From: Saprolegnia diclina VS20
Taxonomy: Eukaryota > Oomycota > Saprolegniomycetes > Saprolegniales > Saprolegniaceae
Length of the DNA: 64,000 nt
Assembly: GCF_000281045.1 (NCBI RefSeq)
Contig: NW_008246070.1
Coordinates: 1,047,274-1,111,273 of the forward strand
Direction: 5' to 3'
Shown: positions 55,611 to 64,000 of the stretch, one piece after another
Layout: the number at the start of each line of letters is the position of its first letter
Position numbering within the stretch: position 1 is the stretch's first letter
Translations under genes and position numbers: made by a program
Notes under the pieces: model-generated
What the model was told of the DNA's origin: nothing
The model's database searches: none
The model's input: the letters and a program-made list of their open reading frames with translations, nothing else

Positions 55611-56036
55611 TGTGCTCGTGCAGTCGACGGTGGAAATGTGTACGTTCCAAAATGAGTCCGACTCGAGTCCTCCCTTGTTGCTTGATGTGACGATGATTGA
55701 TGTCGACACTTGAATGAAAATTCAACCTCCAAATTCAAAACTATTGGACGCACACTTCGACACTTGAATTTGTGGCACGTGGATACTTCATGCAGAGAGC
55801 TGCGTGGATCCGGTACGTTGAATAGATATAAATATATTGTATGTGTAGCTATGCCAGTACACTGCCAGCACAGTGTAAACTGGGGCCATCCACCACGACA
55901 CTTAGCGTCGAGACGACGCCACCGAACGCATCTGACGTTGCACTTGCGACTGTGGGATGCCAATCAGAAAAATTAAAAAAATGATTGCGTGCGTGTATCA
56001 TCACGCGGTATTTTTTAATTTGCCGCAAAAGCGATC
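55611..56036. other. Divergent promoter region
   Basis: Between the secreted-protein and sucrose-transporter-like genes. AT-rich near 55960-56020; no specific element named. Confidence 0.4.
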
Positions 56037-57446
56037 ATGATGCAGCAGACCAGCAGCAGTGTCGACGAGGACTTGGAAGCCAGCAAGCACAAGCAAGCCT
56101 CGATGGCGCCCGAGGGCTGCTCGGTGCGGTTCATGTTGCTGCTGTGTGCGCCGCGCATGGCCATCAACATGGCGTGGGCGGCGCAGTGGGCGGCACTCGC
56201 GCCGCTGCTCCAGTCGCTTCTCTCGTCGCCCATGGTGCAGCTCGTCCAAGTCATTGGGCCCATCACGGGCTTTCTCATTGGACCGAGTATGGGCGTGCTC
56301 AGCGACAGCTGCACGAGTCGCTACGGCCGCCGCCGACCGTTTATCTTTTGCGGCGCATGGGCTACCGCGCTCTGCTGGCTCTTCCTCATGTTTCTCGATG
56401 ACATCTCGTCGGCGCTCGGCGACACGCGAGAGCATCCGTCGTGGAAGCGTGCCTTGACGGTTCTCGGCTACATCTGGATGGACGTTTCCGTGAACCTCAC
56501 GCAAGTGCCTGTGAACTTGCTCATTGCCGACGTCGCCGGCGACCGCCAGATCACGGCCGCGTCCATCGGCGGCGTGTACGCGATCATGGGCTCGTTTGTC
56601 ATCTCGGGCTTCGTCATGGCCTTTGGCGCTGCCGCAACCCACCTGCAAGCGTTCCTCTCGATGCTCCTCGTCATTCTCCTCGGCACAACGATGCTGGTTT
56701 GCTACATGATCACCGACAAGCCTTACGTGCCCGAGACCGAGGTGCGCACGACGCGTCTTGAGCGAATCGGCGCGGCCTTCCGCGCCGTGTACGAAGGCAT
56801 CTTGCGGCTCCCGCATCTACTTCGCATCTACGGGATCATTACGGTGCTCGTCTTGTATGGCTTCACGGCCTACAACAGCGCAAAAGGCCAGTTCTTTGGC
56901 CTCGAGCTCTATCATGGCGTCGCGAAAGGCTCGGACAACTGCGGCTCCAACTGCACGATCGAGCAAACCAACTTCAACACGGGCGTCCAGCTCGCGACCG
57001 GGCTCACGGATACGCTCTTCAACAGTACGGGCCTCGTCTACCTCGGTTTTCTGCCGTACCTCGTGCGTACGTTTGGCGCCAAGTCGGTGCTCGCGGCGGC
57101 ACTACTGCCCCAAGTGCTCTTCATCGTCATGGCCTTCTCGCACGAAGTCGGCGTGGACGTGGCCATCGCAGTGCTCTCGTCGATCACGCAAAACACGCTG
57201 TTTCCGATGACGATGCCGCTCATCATCCACGTCGTCGGCTACGGCGAGGCCAACCAGCTCGGCCTCTTTGCGGGTGCGCTCAACTCGGCCGTGTGCTTTG
57301 GTCAGTTTCTCGACTTTGTGTTGGCGTCGCTACTGGTGACGACCGAGATGGGGTATCGCCTCCCGATCCTCGTCGGCGGCGTCCTCTCTCTGCTTGCGTT
57401 TGTCCTGACGATCACCAAGTTCCACGTCAAACTCGAGAGCATTTGA
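56037..57446 (+). CDS. GPH-family sucrose/proton symporter-like carrier (SUT/SLC45-like)
   Basis: The 469-residue intronless product has twelve predicted helices. The first ends RMAINMAWAAQWAALAPLLQ; helices 2-3 contain VIGPITGFLIGPSMGVLSD followed by the hallmark RYGRRRPFI loop. DVSVNLTQVPVNLLIADVAG matches the helix-4/5 region of plant SUTs and animal SLC45. There are N-glycosylation sites in a long outer loop (NCGSNCTIEQTNFNTG). The C-terminal half includes LGFLPYLVRTFGAKSVLAAA and ANQLGLFAGALNSAVCFGQF. These carriers import sucrose or related sugars with protons, consistent with osmotrophic feeding. The first of two adjacent ATGs is used. Confidence 0.88.
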   Translation: MMQQTSSSVDEDLEASKHKQASMAPEGCSVRFMLLLCAPRMAINMAWAAQWAALAPLLQSLLSSPMVQLVQVIGPITGFLIGPSMGVLSDSCTSRYGRRRPFIFCGAWATALCWLFLMFLDDISSALGDTREHPSWKRALTVLGYIWMDVSVNLTQVPVNLLIADVAGDRQITAASIGGVYAIMGSFVISGFVMAFGAAATHLQAFLSMLLVILLGTTMLVCYMITDKPYVPETEVRTTRLERIGAAFRAVYEGILRLPHLLRIYGIITVLVLYGFTAYNSAKGQFFGLELYHGVAKGSDNCGSNCTIEQTNFNTGVQLATGLTDTLFNSTGLVYLGFLPYLVRTFGAKSVLAAALLPQVLFIVMAFSHEVGVDVAIAVLSSITQNTLFPMTMPLIIHVVGYGEANQLGLFAGALNSAVCFGQFLDFVLASLLVTTEMGYRLPILVGGVLSLLAFVLTITKFHVKLESI

Positions 57447-59115
57447 GGCATCGACTTTTCTTCTGCTAGTTAGAACTAAAACTCTATGGAACGAGATGGA
57501 AGTTGCGACGAAAGTTGAGTTGGCTACATGCTCGTGCATTTGGGACTTTTCAGCGTTTTCAAGACATTAAGTCTGTCCGATCAGGTTGGACCAAAACCGG
57601 TTCGAACGACAGGCCTACACAAGGGCACGAGTGCGGTGGACAAAGCGGAGTTTAACACTCGTTTAACACATAGTTTTCCGATGCTTAGTACGAGGCAGGC
57701 TTGCACCGCAGTAGCAGCATCGACAGACGGACACCAGTGCGACGATTCATAGTACTAGTACGTTCGAAACACATCTTTGCGACCCGATGTTTGTGCAAAG
57801 GAATGTACGCTGATGTTAGGGGCATCATCATCATCATCATCATCATTCGCTGGCGGGACGCGGCGTCGCAGCTCGTCTCCTTTGCCAAACAGTTACTACA
57901 GTACGCAACTACATGGACGATATACACGTCATAGTTAGTCGTTTCACGCTTGTGCATCTTGGTACTAGCTTGATGATAAACGAGTCCGGTAAGCAGAACA
58001 ACAAGGCTCCAGTTGGTTGATCTATTTTTTGCTCGGTTGCAAGTTGTGGCGGCTTCCTCAGTGCAAGCTTCCAGTGATGTCACATCCGACTCATATTGGC
58101 GAATACAAACGACACGGAGAACCTCTCGTTCTGCTAGCTTGGTCTATGACTCTGGATCCACACTTATTTGTAGCCTTTCAGCAAAACACGACAACAAGCA
58201 ACGGGAAAAACGGTGCAGCGCGTTTCAAAGCGCTTGGATCGAACTGAGATGGTGCTCAGGTGTTGGATGACCCGATCTCACCGCATTGGCCACCTCTCGA
58301 TGGCTCCCCGTCCAACTCTCTAGCTCGTCCTCCACAAGAGCCAGTAAACGAGCTCGACCGTTTGCGATTAGGTTGAATAAAGCCGCGCAGTTTGAGTCGG
58401 TCCCAACTGCACTGCAGGACGACAGCGGTGTGGGTATCTTCAACAACGGGTCATATAAACACACGGCCCCTATTTCTTGAAACAAAATCGAAAAAGGGGT
58501 TAGAATAGTTGGGGCAGCAGGCATACCCCTGGAGCACTCGCGAGGCTTCTTGCGTGGTGACGGCGTACTCGCGTTCAGCACTGGCAAGCTCCGTGTTCAT
58601 GGGACTTGGACGTGGTCGGCAGTAACATGTGTGTGGATGCGAATCCAACTGGCGCAGCAACATAATATCAGGCGCCCATGTCGTAATGTTCTTATCACAG
58701 AACGACTGCAGCATATACTGACCACGTTCTTCGAAGGCCCATGACGTCCTCTGTGAGCAAAGGGGACGCCGCGCTCTCATTTTGCCAGCGACGTTGGTTG
58801 ATGTCTGTTTAGAGTGATGGGCCCTCGTGGATGTCACGATCATGTGTACGTCAAGGAAGCATCAACAAACGGACGCGGCGGCTGTGATTGTCGCTTTGGC
58901 GTAACGCGCTGGCTCCTCCACGCGCAGACTTGTTGACCTCGGGCCGATTGCTCGCAGGGACGATCGAGGGGCAAGCATCCTCGAGCAACAACCCGATACA
59001 ATACCGAGGACCTTTTCACTCGATCGGTGCAAAACGCTTGGAAGAAAACCAACCAAAACATCACGAGAAAACAAGTTTGTTTCGATTAGATAGGATAAAT
59101 ACTGAACCAAAAACT
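57447..59115. other. Long spacer before copy H
   Basis: No gene recognised in 1.7 kb. It contains a CAT microsatellite (listed separately). Overlapping frames around 58225-58850 lack codon bias. Confidence 0.45.
57823..57846. repeat. (CAT)8 microsatellite
   Basis: Eight uninterrupted copies of CAT in noncoding sequence. Confidence 0.95.
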
Positions 59116-59568
59116 CTACTCGTCGTCCTCTTCATCTTCATCTTCGTCGTTGTCATACTCCATGGCAAAGACCATGCGCTGGCGCTTCATGGCGGGCGGT
59201 GCCGTCTCGGCGGCCCGCTTTCGTCGCCGGTCGGCCAGGCAACGCTCGGCCTGCGCGAGTTCGTCGGCCGTCTCGAGCCGTTCCTTGCGGCTGTCGATGG
59301 CTTCGTAGCAAAAGACAGCGAGCGTCTTGGCGTCGTAGAGCGTCTGGAGCATGCGAATGCGCTCCGTGTGGTCGAATCTCCGCACGCGGCGGCGGCGTTT
59401 CTCAACGAGCCTCTCGACGCTCGGCTCGATCGTGATCGTGTGGTGCTTGGACGCGAGTCCGATGGGCGGGCCACTCTCCTTGGGCAAGGCTGATCCGTTG
59501 ACGTCGATACCAAAGAGGTACGTCGTTCTCGGGCCAAAGGTCACGTTCTTCTTCACGCTGTTGGTCAT
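59116..59568 (-). CDS. CSRNP-like small nuclear-type protein, copy H (subfamily I)
   Basis: The 150-residue product begins MTNSVKKNVTFGPRTTYLFG, so a lysine lies two residues before V9. From V9 onward it matches copy A over about 100 residues with a single visible change (G to C in AERxLADRR), then small changes (AMKRQRMV) and a shorter acidic tail ending EDEEDDE. Upstream of V9 the two copies differ completely. It has the ACCCTAGCCC variant of the shared promoter block with ATATAC at about 59687-59704 (minus strand). The start is the first ATG; an in-frame GTG 19 codons earlier is ignored. Confidence 0.8.
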   Translation of the reverse strand: MTNSVKKNVTFGPRTTYLFGIDVNGSALPKESGPPIGLASKHHTITIEPSVERLVEKRRRRVRRFDHTERIRMLQTLYDAKTLAVFCYEAIDSRKERLETADELAQAERCLADRRRKRAAETAPPAMKRQRMVFAMEYDNDEDEDEEDDE

Positions 59569-60442
59569 GTTGATGCGGTGCGGCAAATTGGGTTTTGGCG
59601 TCGTCAGATGTGTTACTGTCGCCACGGCGCGCCGTCACATGCCTTGTATCTTGAGATTTGTATATATGGAGGAGGGGGGAGCGCGCGTATATGGCGGGCT
59701 AGGGTTGCCATAGACCGAATAAAAATATTTTCCATCACGGAACGGGTGCGTGGCGACGCTTCTCTGCGAATGGTTTCTTGTCCAGTTTTTTAATATTTTC
59801 TTTGAAATCCTGCGCTTGCGACAGGGCTCGTGGCCAAGCGTGCAACTGCGTGTGCTCGTCGATAGTCGAGCGAATCTTATCGTGTCTTGTCCTACATGTC
59901 CGTACTCGACGATTTACCTGCCCCTTGGCGACTATGCATTCGAGTGTCGAGTCGACCGAGCGGACGCATGGGACATGCCGGCTCGGCGCGCGGGGATGAT
60001 GCCGCTGCCCAGGTCTATGGGTCTCTGCCAAACAAGCTCAACGAACCACACTCTTGCACGAGTACCGGTAAATATTCCAAGCCGTCGCTGTCTCGGTGCT
60101 GAATTTCCATGGTTCAGACACGACACACGTTGCTGGATGGAATTGAAGTCCGTGGCTTTTTGGTGAGGAAGGACCGAGCAAATCGGCTTGGATGTGCAAC
60201 GCTGAGGCAGCCGATGGGCTTGATGGATCATGGGAGGTTTTATCAGACGCCTCCAATGGCCTCGTTCAAAAGCCACACGCCCACCTCCTTACCCTCGTCC
60301 CGACGTCACGTGGTCAGAGAAACGACGTCTCTTTGCTTCTTTGCTGCTTGTTCGCGAGTCATCTCGCGTCAACGCGTCGGCTTCTGACTGGTGGACGCAT
60401 GTACATATATTGCATCGATAAATAGGTCGTTTTCACACTCCT
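59569..60442. other. Spacer with promoter of copy H
   Basis: Holds ACCCTAGCCC and ATATAC/TATATAC motifs (minus strand, about 59660-59704). The remainder has no recognised gene. Confidence 0.45.
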
Positions 60443-60898
60443 TCATCGCGCGTCCTCGTCGGTCTCGTCTTCATCTTCGTCGTCATCTTCCTCGTCGTCG
60501 TACTCCATTTCCCACATGCGCATGCGCTTCGTGTCGACGACTAAAGCTTCTGGTTCGGAATGGCGCTTGCGACTCGGACGGGGCGTGAGGCGCACAATGT
60601 CGTCCTCGGTTTCGACGCGCGACTTGCGCAAATCGATGGCCTCGCTGCAAAAGAGCGCGAGGGTCCGCGCGTCGTAGAGCCCTCGGAGCATCGCGATGCG
60701 CTCCAAGTGGTCAAAGCGGCGCAGGCGGCTTCGTCGCATGCAGCATCTGGCCGCGTCGGGCACGGGCTCGATCGTCATGGCGCTGTGGCGCAGCGCGAGG
60801 CCGATGGGCGGTCCGCTCTCGTGTGGCAGCGCCGACCCGTTGTAGTCCAAATCAAAGAGGAACGTCGTCGCGGTGCTAAAGGTCACTTGCTTCGTCAT
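60443..60898 (-). CDS. CSRNP-like small nuclear-type protein, copy I (subfamily I)
   Basis: The 151-residue product begins MTKQVTFSTATTFLFDLDY; V5-x-F7 follows Lys-Gln. The block is NGSALPHESGPPIGLA, and the helix reads RRFDHLERIAMLR then FCSEAIDLRKSRVETEDDI. Serine replaces the aromatic residue usual in FC-x-EA. The tail lacks the RRRKRAAE run but keeps PRPSRKR and KRMRM, followed by an acidic stretch ending ETDEDAR. A GTATACGTGG motif lies about 165 bp upstream, and ACCCC-type sequence beyond it. The chosen ATG at 60898 lies just before the core; the longer open frame upstream is not conserved. Confidence 0.78.
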   Translation of the reverse strand: MTKQVTFSTATTFLFDLDYNGSALPHESGPPIGLALRHSAMTIEPVPDAARCCMRRSRLRRFDHLERIAMLRGLYDARTLALFCSEAIDLRKSRVETEDDIVRLTPRPSRKRHSEPEALVVDTKRMRMWEMEYDDEEDDDEDEDETDEDAR

Positions 60899-61709
60899 CG
60901 TTCGCCGCTTGTGTATAGTATGTCTCCAGCTGTACCCACCACGTGCCGATTTGCCTACTGAGTGTGCTACGGTGTTGTGTCTATCACCACCGGATCTCGA
61001 CACATGTCCACAGCGCCGAGGTTGCACTTGCCGTTTGTATTCTGACGCGGCGGGGTGCCACGTATACGAAGATCCCACCGTGGCCAGGGAAGGGGTTATG
61101 GGCCTGGACGTGGATTTAAACTCGATTGCGTGCACTCAACTCGCTATTTGTATGTGACATTAAATATTTGGATTAAATATTGCACCGGCGACCCAACTGC
61201 AGGCGCACGTCAACGCTGATGGCCACGAACGCGTGGACTTTAGCTATGCTTGTACGGTCTTTCGCTATAAGACTGCGACGTCCTTTGCCTGCGACGACTG
61301 CGTGGTTCTTCTTGACAGTATATCAGAAAGGGCTGGACGCGACTTGGCGCGTCAGAGTCGTTTAGGATGTTGCATTGTACCTGAGCTATTAGCCTGGACC
61401 ATCAGTACTGAGTGGCTCACCGAGATTTCAACCGCTAGTGCTTGACGCAGCGACTTCACTGCACGGAGGCGGGAAGGACTGAGCACCCTTCATCAAGCCG
61501 CAGGAAGGTCACGGTACCGTGATCGTGATACCAAGGGAGCCCATACCCATGGAAATCGTGTTTCCCTTTTACTACCACAGAGCAGGCGGTGAGCAGGACT
61601 GTCGACTACTTTGGTCTCTCTTGAGCGAAACAGTCCGCAACGCTGGACTGTGAAGTTGCGTGCAATTAGCCTCGTCCGCGCCGCCGCTCATTCCGGATAC
61701 CGTGCGAGC
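60899..61709. other. Divergent promoter region of copy I and the farnesyltransferase gene
   Basis: GTATAC near 61061 belongs to copy I; TCCGGATAC at 61692-61700 lies immediately before the farnesyltransferase ATG. No gene recognised between. Confidence 0.45.
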
Positions 61710-63103
61710 ATGAACCTGCCGGTGCAGAAATCGCTGCCGACGGATGGCTGCCCGACGCAGACGTCGCGCATGCAGGCCGAGACCGAGGCGACGTGCATCT
61801 CGTTCTTCGTCGACCTGGACGATCTCCCGGCGTCCGAGATTGCGCAGCTGCAGAAAGCCGGCTTCCTCGACGAGGCCAAGCGCGTTTGCCTCCTCAAGGA
61901 GCGCCACACGCCGTACCTGATGCGTGGCCTCGAGTACCTCCCGCCAGGCTTCCAGTCGATGGACGCTAGCCGCCCGTGGTTCATTTACTGGATTCTGCAC
62001 TCGCTCGAGATGCTCGGCGCCCACGCAGAGATGCAGTCGTTCCACGCCGCGTGCCTCAACACGATCAAGCGCTGCTGGAGCGACGCGCTTGGCGGCGGCT
62101 TTGGCGGCGGCATTCTCCAGATGGGCCACATGGCGACAACGTACGCGTCCTGCCTTGCACTGGCCATCATTGGCACGCCGGAAGCGTACGACATTGTCGA
62201 CCGGGAGGCGCTGCTTGCATTCTTCCTCGCCAACAAAGACCCGGTCACTGGCGCCTTCCACGCGCACGACCAAGGGTACATTATCCTCTACTCACATATT
62301 CATGATGAATGATCTGCATTGTAGCGAGGTCGACATCCGCATCACGTACTGCGTCATTTCGATTGCGAGTTTGTTTGGCATTTTGACGCCGGAGCTCACG
62401 CTTGGCGTCGTCGAGTTTGTGGCCGCGTGCCAGACGTACGAAGGCGGCTTCGGACCCATGCCGTACCAGGAAGCGCACGGCGGGTACACATTCTCGGGCG
62501 CGGCGATCCTCTCGATCTTGAACGCGCTGGACCGCGTCAACATCCCCGCACTCACGGTAGCGCTTCCCATATTCACGTCGTTCCGAATAACTCTGGATAG
62601 CACTATGTGGCGCACCGTCAAATGGCCGTCGAGGGCGGGTACCAAGGTCGTACCAACAAGCTTGTCGACGGCTGCTACAGCTACTGGATGGGGGCAGTGC
62701 CTGCGCTCTTGGCCCCCTATACGCGAGGTACACCTCGACGCCTCGACGCGCTTTGCACGCTCATAATGGCTTTGTAGGAATTTACGTGAGCGACCGCGCA
62801 GCCCATCAGCGCTATATTTTGCTCTGCGGCCAGCAACTCGAGGGCGGCCTCCGCGACAAGCCGGGCAAGCCGCGCGACCATTACCACTCGTGCTACGTCC
62901 TTAGCGGCCTCTCGCTCTCGCAGCACGGGGACGGCCGCCCCGAGACGCCCGTCTTCGTGGCCGGTGCGCCCGAGAACCGCGTCGAGCCCACGCACCCGGC
63001 GTACAACATCTCGCCGGACAAGGTGCTGCTTATCCAGTCGTATTTTGCAGAGAAAGCGGCCGGCGCGACCCGTATCGAGGTCCTGGAAGAGACGATGGAC
63101 TAG
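61710..63103 (+). CDS. FNTB: Protein farnesyltransferase subunit beta, four exons
   Basis: Exons: 61710-62275, 62325-62556, 62601-62727 and 62778-63103; introns 44-50 bp, all phases agreeing; product 416 residues. The alpha-alpha barrel repeats are clear: RPWFIYWILHSLEMLG, GGFGGGILQMGHMATTYASC, TYEGGFGPMPYQEAHGGYTF, and GGYQGRTNKLVDGCYSYWMG. Zinc ligands are the Asp and Cys of VDGCYSYW and the His of HYHSCYVLSG. A CaaX-specific enzyme requires an alpha subunit, not present here. Exon 3 is only 127 bp and supplies two zinc ligands, so an unspliced reading would lose the active site. The start is the first ATG; the frame upstream is open to a TTG. Confidence 0.95.
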
Positions 63104-63231
63104 AAAATGTGTGCAACCTGGACGTCAACACAGAGATTCGTGGATGAGGCTAACCCCAGCCCTTCCTCTGCTAGTCAGCTGGTGAAGACCGGAACACTCG
63201 GATGTCTTTGTCAGTGAAAATCGCGTTGGGC

Positions 63232-63942
63232 TTATTGAATGGGCGGTCGCGTCAAGTCTTCACTGTAGCGGGGCTGTTTCCGGACGGGACTTTGCATCGT
63301 GGCGAGCGTCTGTCGGCGCTTCTGCTTGGTCGCCGATCGATGCAGCGCATCTTGCTTGGCCAAATCCGCAACGTATTTCTGATGGTACTTGATGAACGTC
63401 GACTCGATCGGGCGGTCTTCGGCTGGCAGCGAGCCAAACGGCGCGTCGGTCTGGGGCGTCGTGGGTTCTACAGAACATCCTGTGAAGCTCCAGAGAGCAA
63501 GTGCGCGCCTACCGTCAGCGATAACCTTGGTCGTTGGTGAGCCCGGAATCGCCAAGACGCTTAGGAAGCGCTTGGTTCGCCGCTGCAGCCGGCCGACGAG
63601 GGCGTCGAGAAGGTGCACCGAATCGGGTGCCTTCTTTGTGAACGGCAGCCAGCGCTTCTGGTCTTCCAAGTACGCCGCATGGAGCGTCTGCAAGAGCGAA
63701 ACGAGCTCCGTCACTGCTTGCGTCAAGTGGGTTAATGCCACGGCCTGTGGCCGGGTCACGACACCATGGAGGTCATCGAGCGTCGCATGGAGCACCTCGA
63801 GCTCCGCTTGCACGTCGGTCTCGACAACGACGTAGCGGGCGTCGGCGCAGGAGGGCAGGCCTAGGACGCCGTCCATGCAGGTCGAGAGCCACGTCTGCAG
63901 CGCTTGCACCTCGGCGATGGCGAGCGCTGTCGCTTCCTGCAT
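63232..63942 (-). CDS. Uncharacterised helical protein, two exons
   Basis: Exon 1 is 63942-63513 and exon 2 is 63467-63232. The intron (45 bp, GTAGGC...CTGTAG) is a multiple of three without a stop, so an unspliced reading adds 15 residues. The spliced protein has 221 residues. The first 140 form several amphipathic helices (EATALAIAEVQALQTWLSTC, LTHLTQAVTELVSLLQTLHA, LDALVGRLQRRTKRFLSVLA). The remainder is charged, with FIKYHQKYVADLAKQDALHR as one more helix and a basic C-terminus. No family recognised; it could be a small kinetochore, cytoskeletal or chromatin adaptor, but that is a guess. It converges with the farnesyltransferase gene. Confidence 0.6.
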   Translation of the reverse strand: MQEATALAIAEVQALQTWLSTCMDGVLGLPSCADARYVVVETDVQAELEVLHATLDDLHGVVTRPQAVALTHLTQAVTELVSLLQTLHAAYLEDQKRWLPFTKKAPDSVHLLDALVGRLQRRTKRFLSVLAIPGSPTTKVIADGRRALALWSFTGCSVEPTTPQTDAPFGSLPAEDRPIESTFIKYHQKYVADLAKQDALHRSATKQKRRQTLATMQSPVRKQPRYSEDLTRPPIQ

Positions 63943-63987
63943 CGTCTTCGAATTCCAAGTGGCGGCAGACTGGCCAGTTCCAGCGAT

Positions 63988-64000
63988 GTGATTGGCTATA
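63988..64000 (+). promoter_or_regulatory. CCAAT-TATA promoter element at window end
   Basis: GTGATTGGCTATA repeats the first 13 bases of the element at 45379-45391. It probably belongs to a plus-strand gene beyond the window. Confidence 0.45.

Overview
The window looks like nuclear DNA of an oomycete, most likely of the Saprolegniales; the genus cannot be told. Evidence: GC-rich compact coding regions; many very short introns (about 40-60 bp, typically GTACGY...TAG); mitochondrial-type PDH E1-beta, U1A, Enhancer of polycomb and farnesyltransferase-beta genes; an HSF-type factor; and a seven-helix receptor fused to an inositol-phosphate phosphatase, an architecture characteristic of oomycetes. 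Most genes were rebuilt by hand from splice sites, reading-frame phase and protein continuity. No transcript evidence was available.

Layout. 0-20 kb is an ordinary dense housekeeping region: a VC0807-like membrane protein, ribosomal protein L23A, a cyclin, a WW protein, membrane proteins, PDH E1-beta, an MFS/GPH-like transporter, an HSF, an ankyrin protein, an ARM-IQ-TPR protein, Enhancer of polycomb and a coiled-coil gene interrupted by an assembly gap. 20-29 kb is a block of minus-strand genes: a kinase, a TMEM135-like protein, and one 13-exon gene (28898 down to 23462) whose product joins a signal peptide, a glycosylated ectodomain, seven membrane helices and an INPP4-type phosphatase with the CKSAKDRT active site.

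30-45 kb is gene-sparse and holds seven members of a small-protein family; two more lie at 59-61 kb. All nine share a core beginning with a V-x-F motif and running through TTY/TTF, a G-S-[AS]-[LVI]-P block and a G-[LM]-A-x(2)-H end, followed by an R-[RK]-F-[DNE]-H...FC-[YFMLS]-E-A-[IM] helix. The first part resembles, without gaps, the N-terminal domain of animal cysteine/serine-rich nuclear proteins (CSRNP/AXUD1) as I remember it. Two subfamilies occur in a roughly mirror-image order around 40 kb, and the copies at 31.2 and 59.6 kb are almost identical.

45-64 kb returns to single-copy genes: a beta-hairpin repeat protein, U1A, GDP-L-fucose synthase, a RasGAP-like protein, two coiled-coil proteins, a GPI-type secreted protein, a sucrose-transporter-like GPH carrier, farnesyltransferase beta and an uncharacterised protein. 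No tRNA, rRNA, CRISPR array or intact transposon was recognised.
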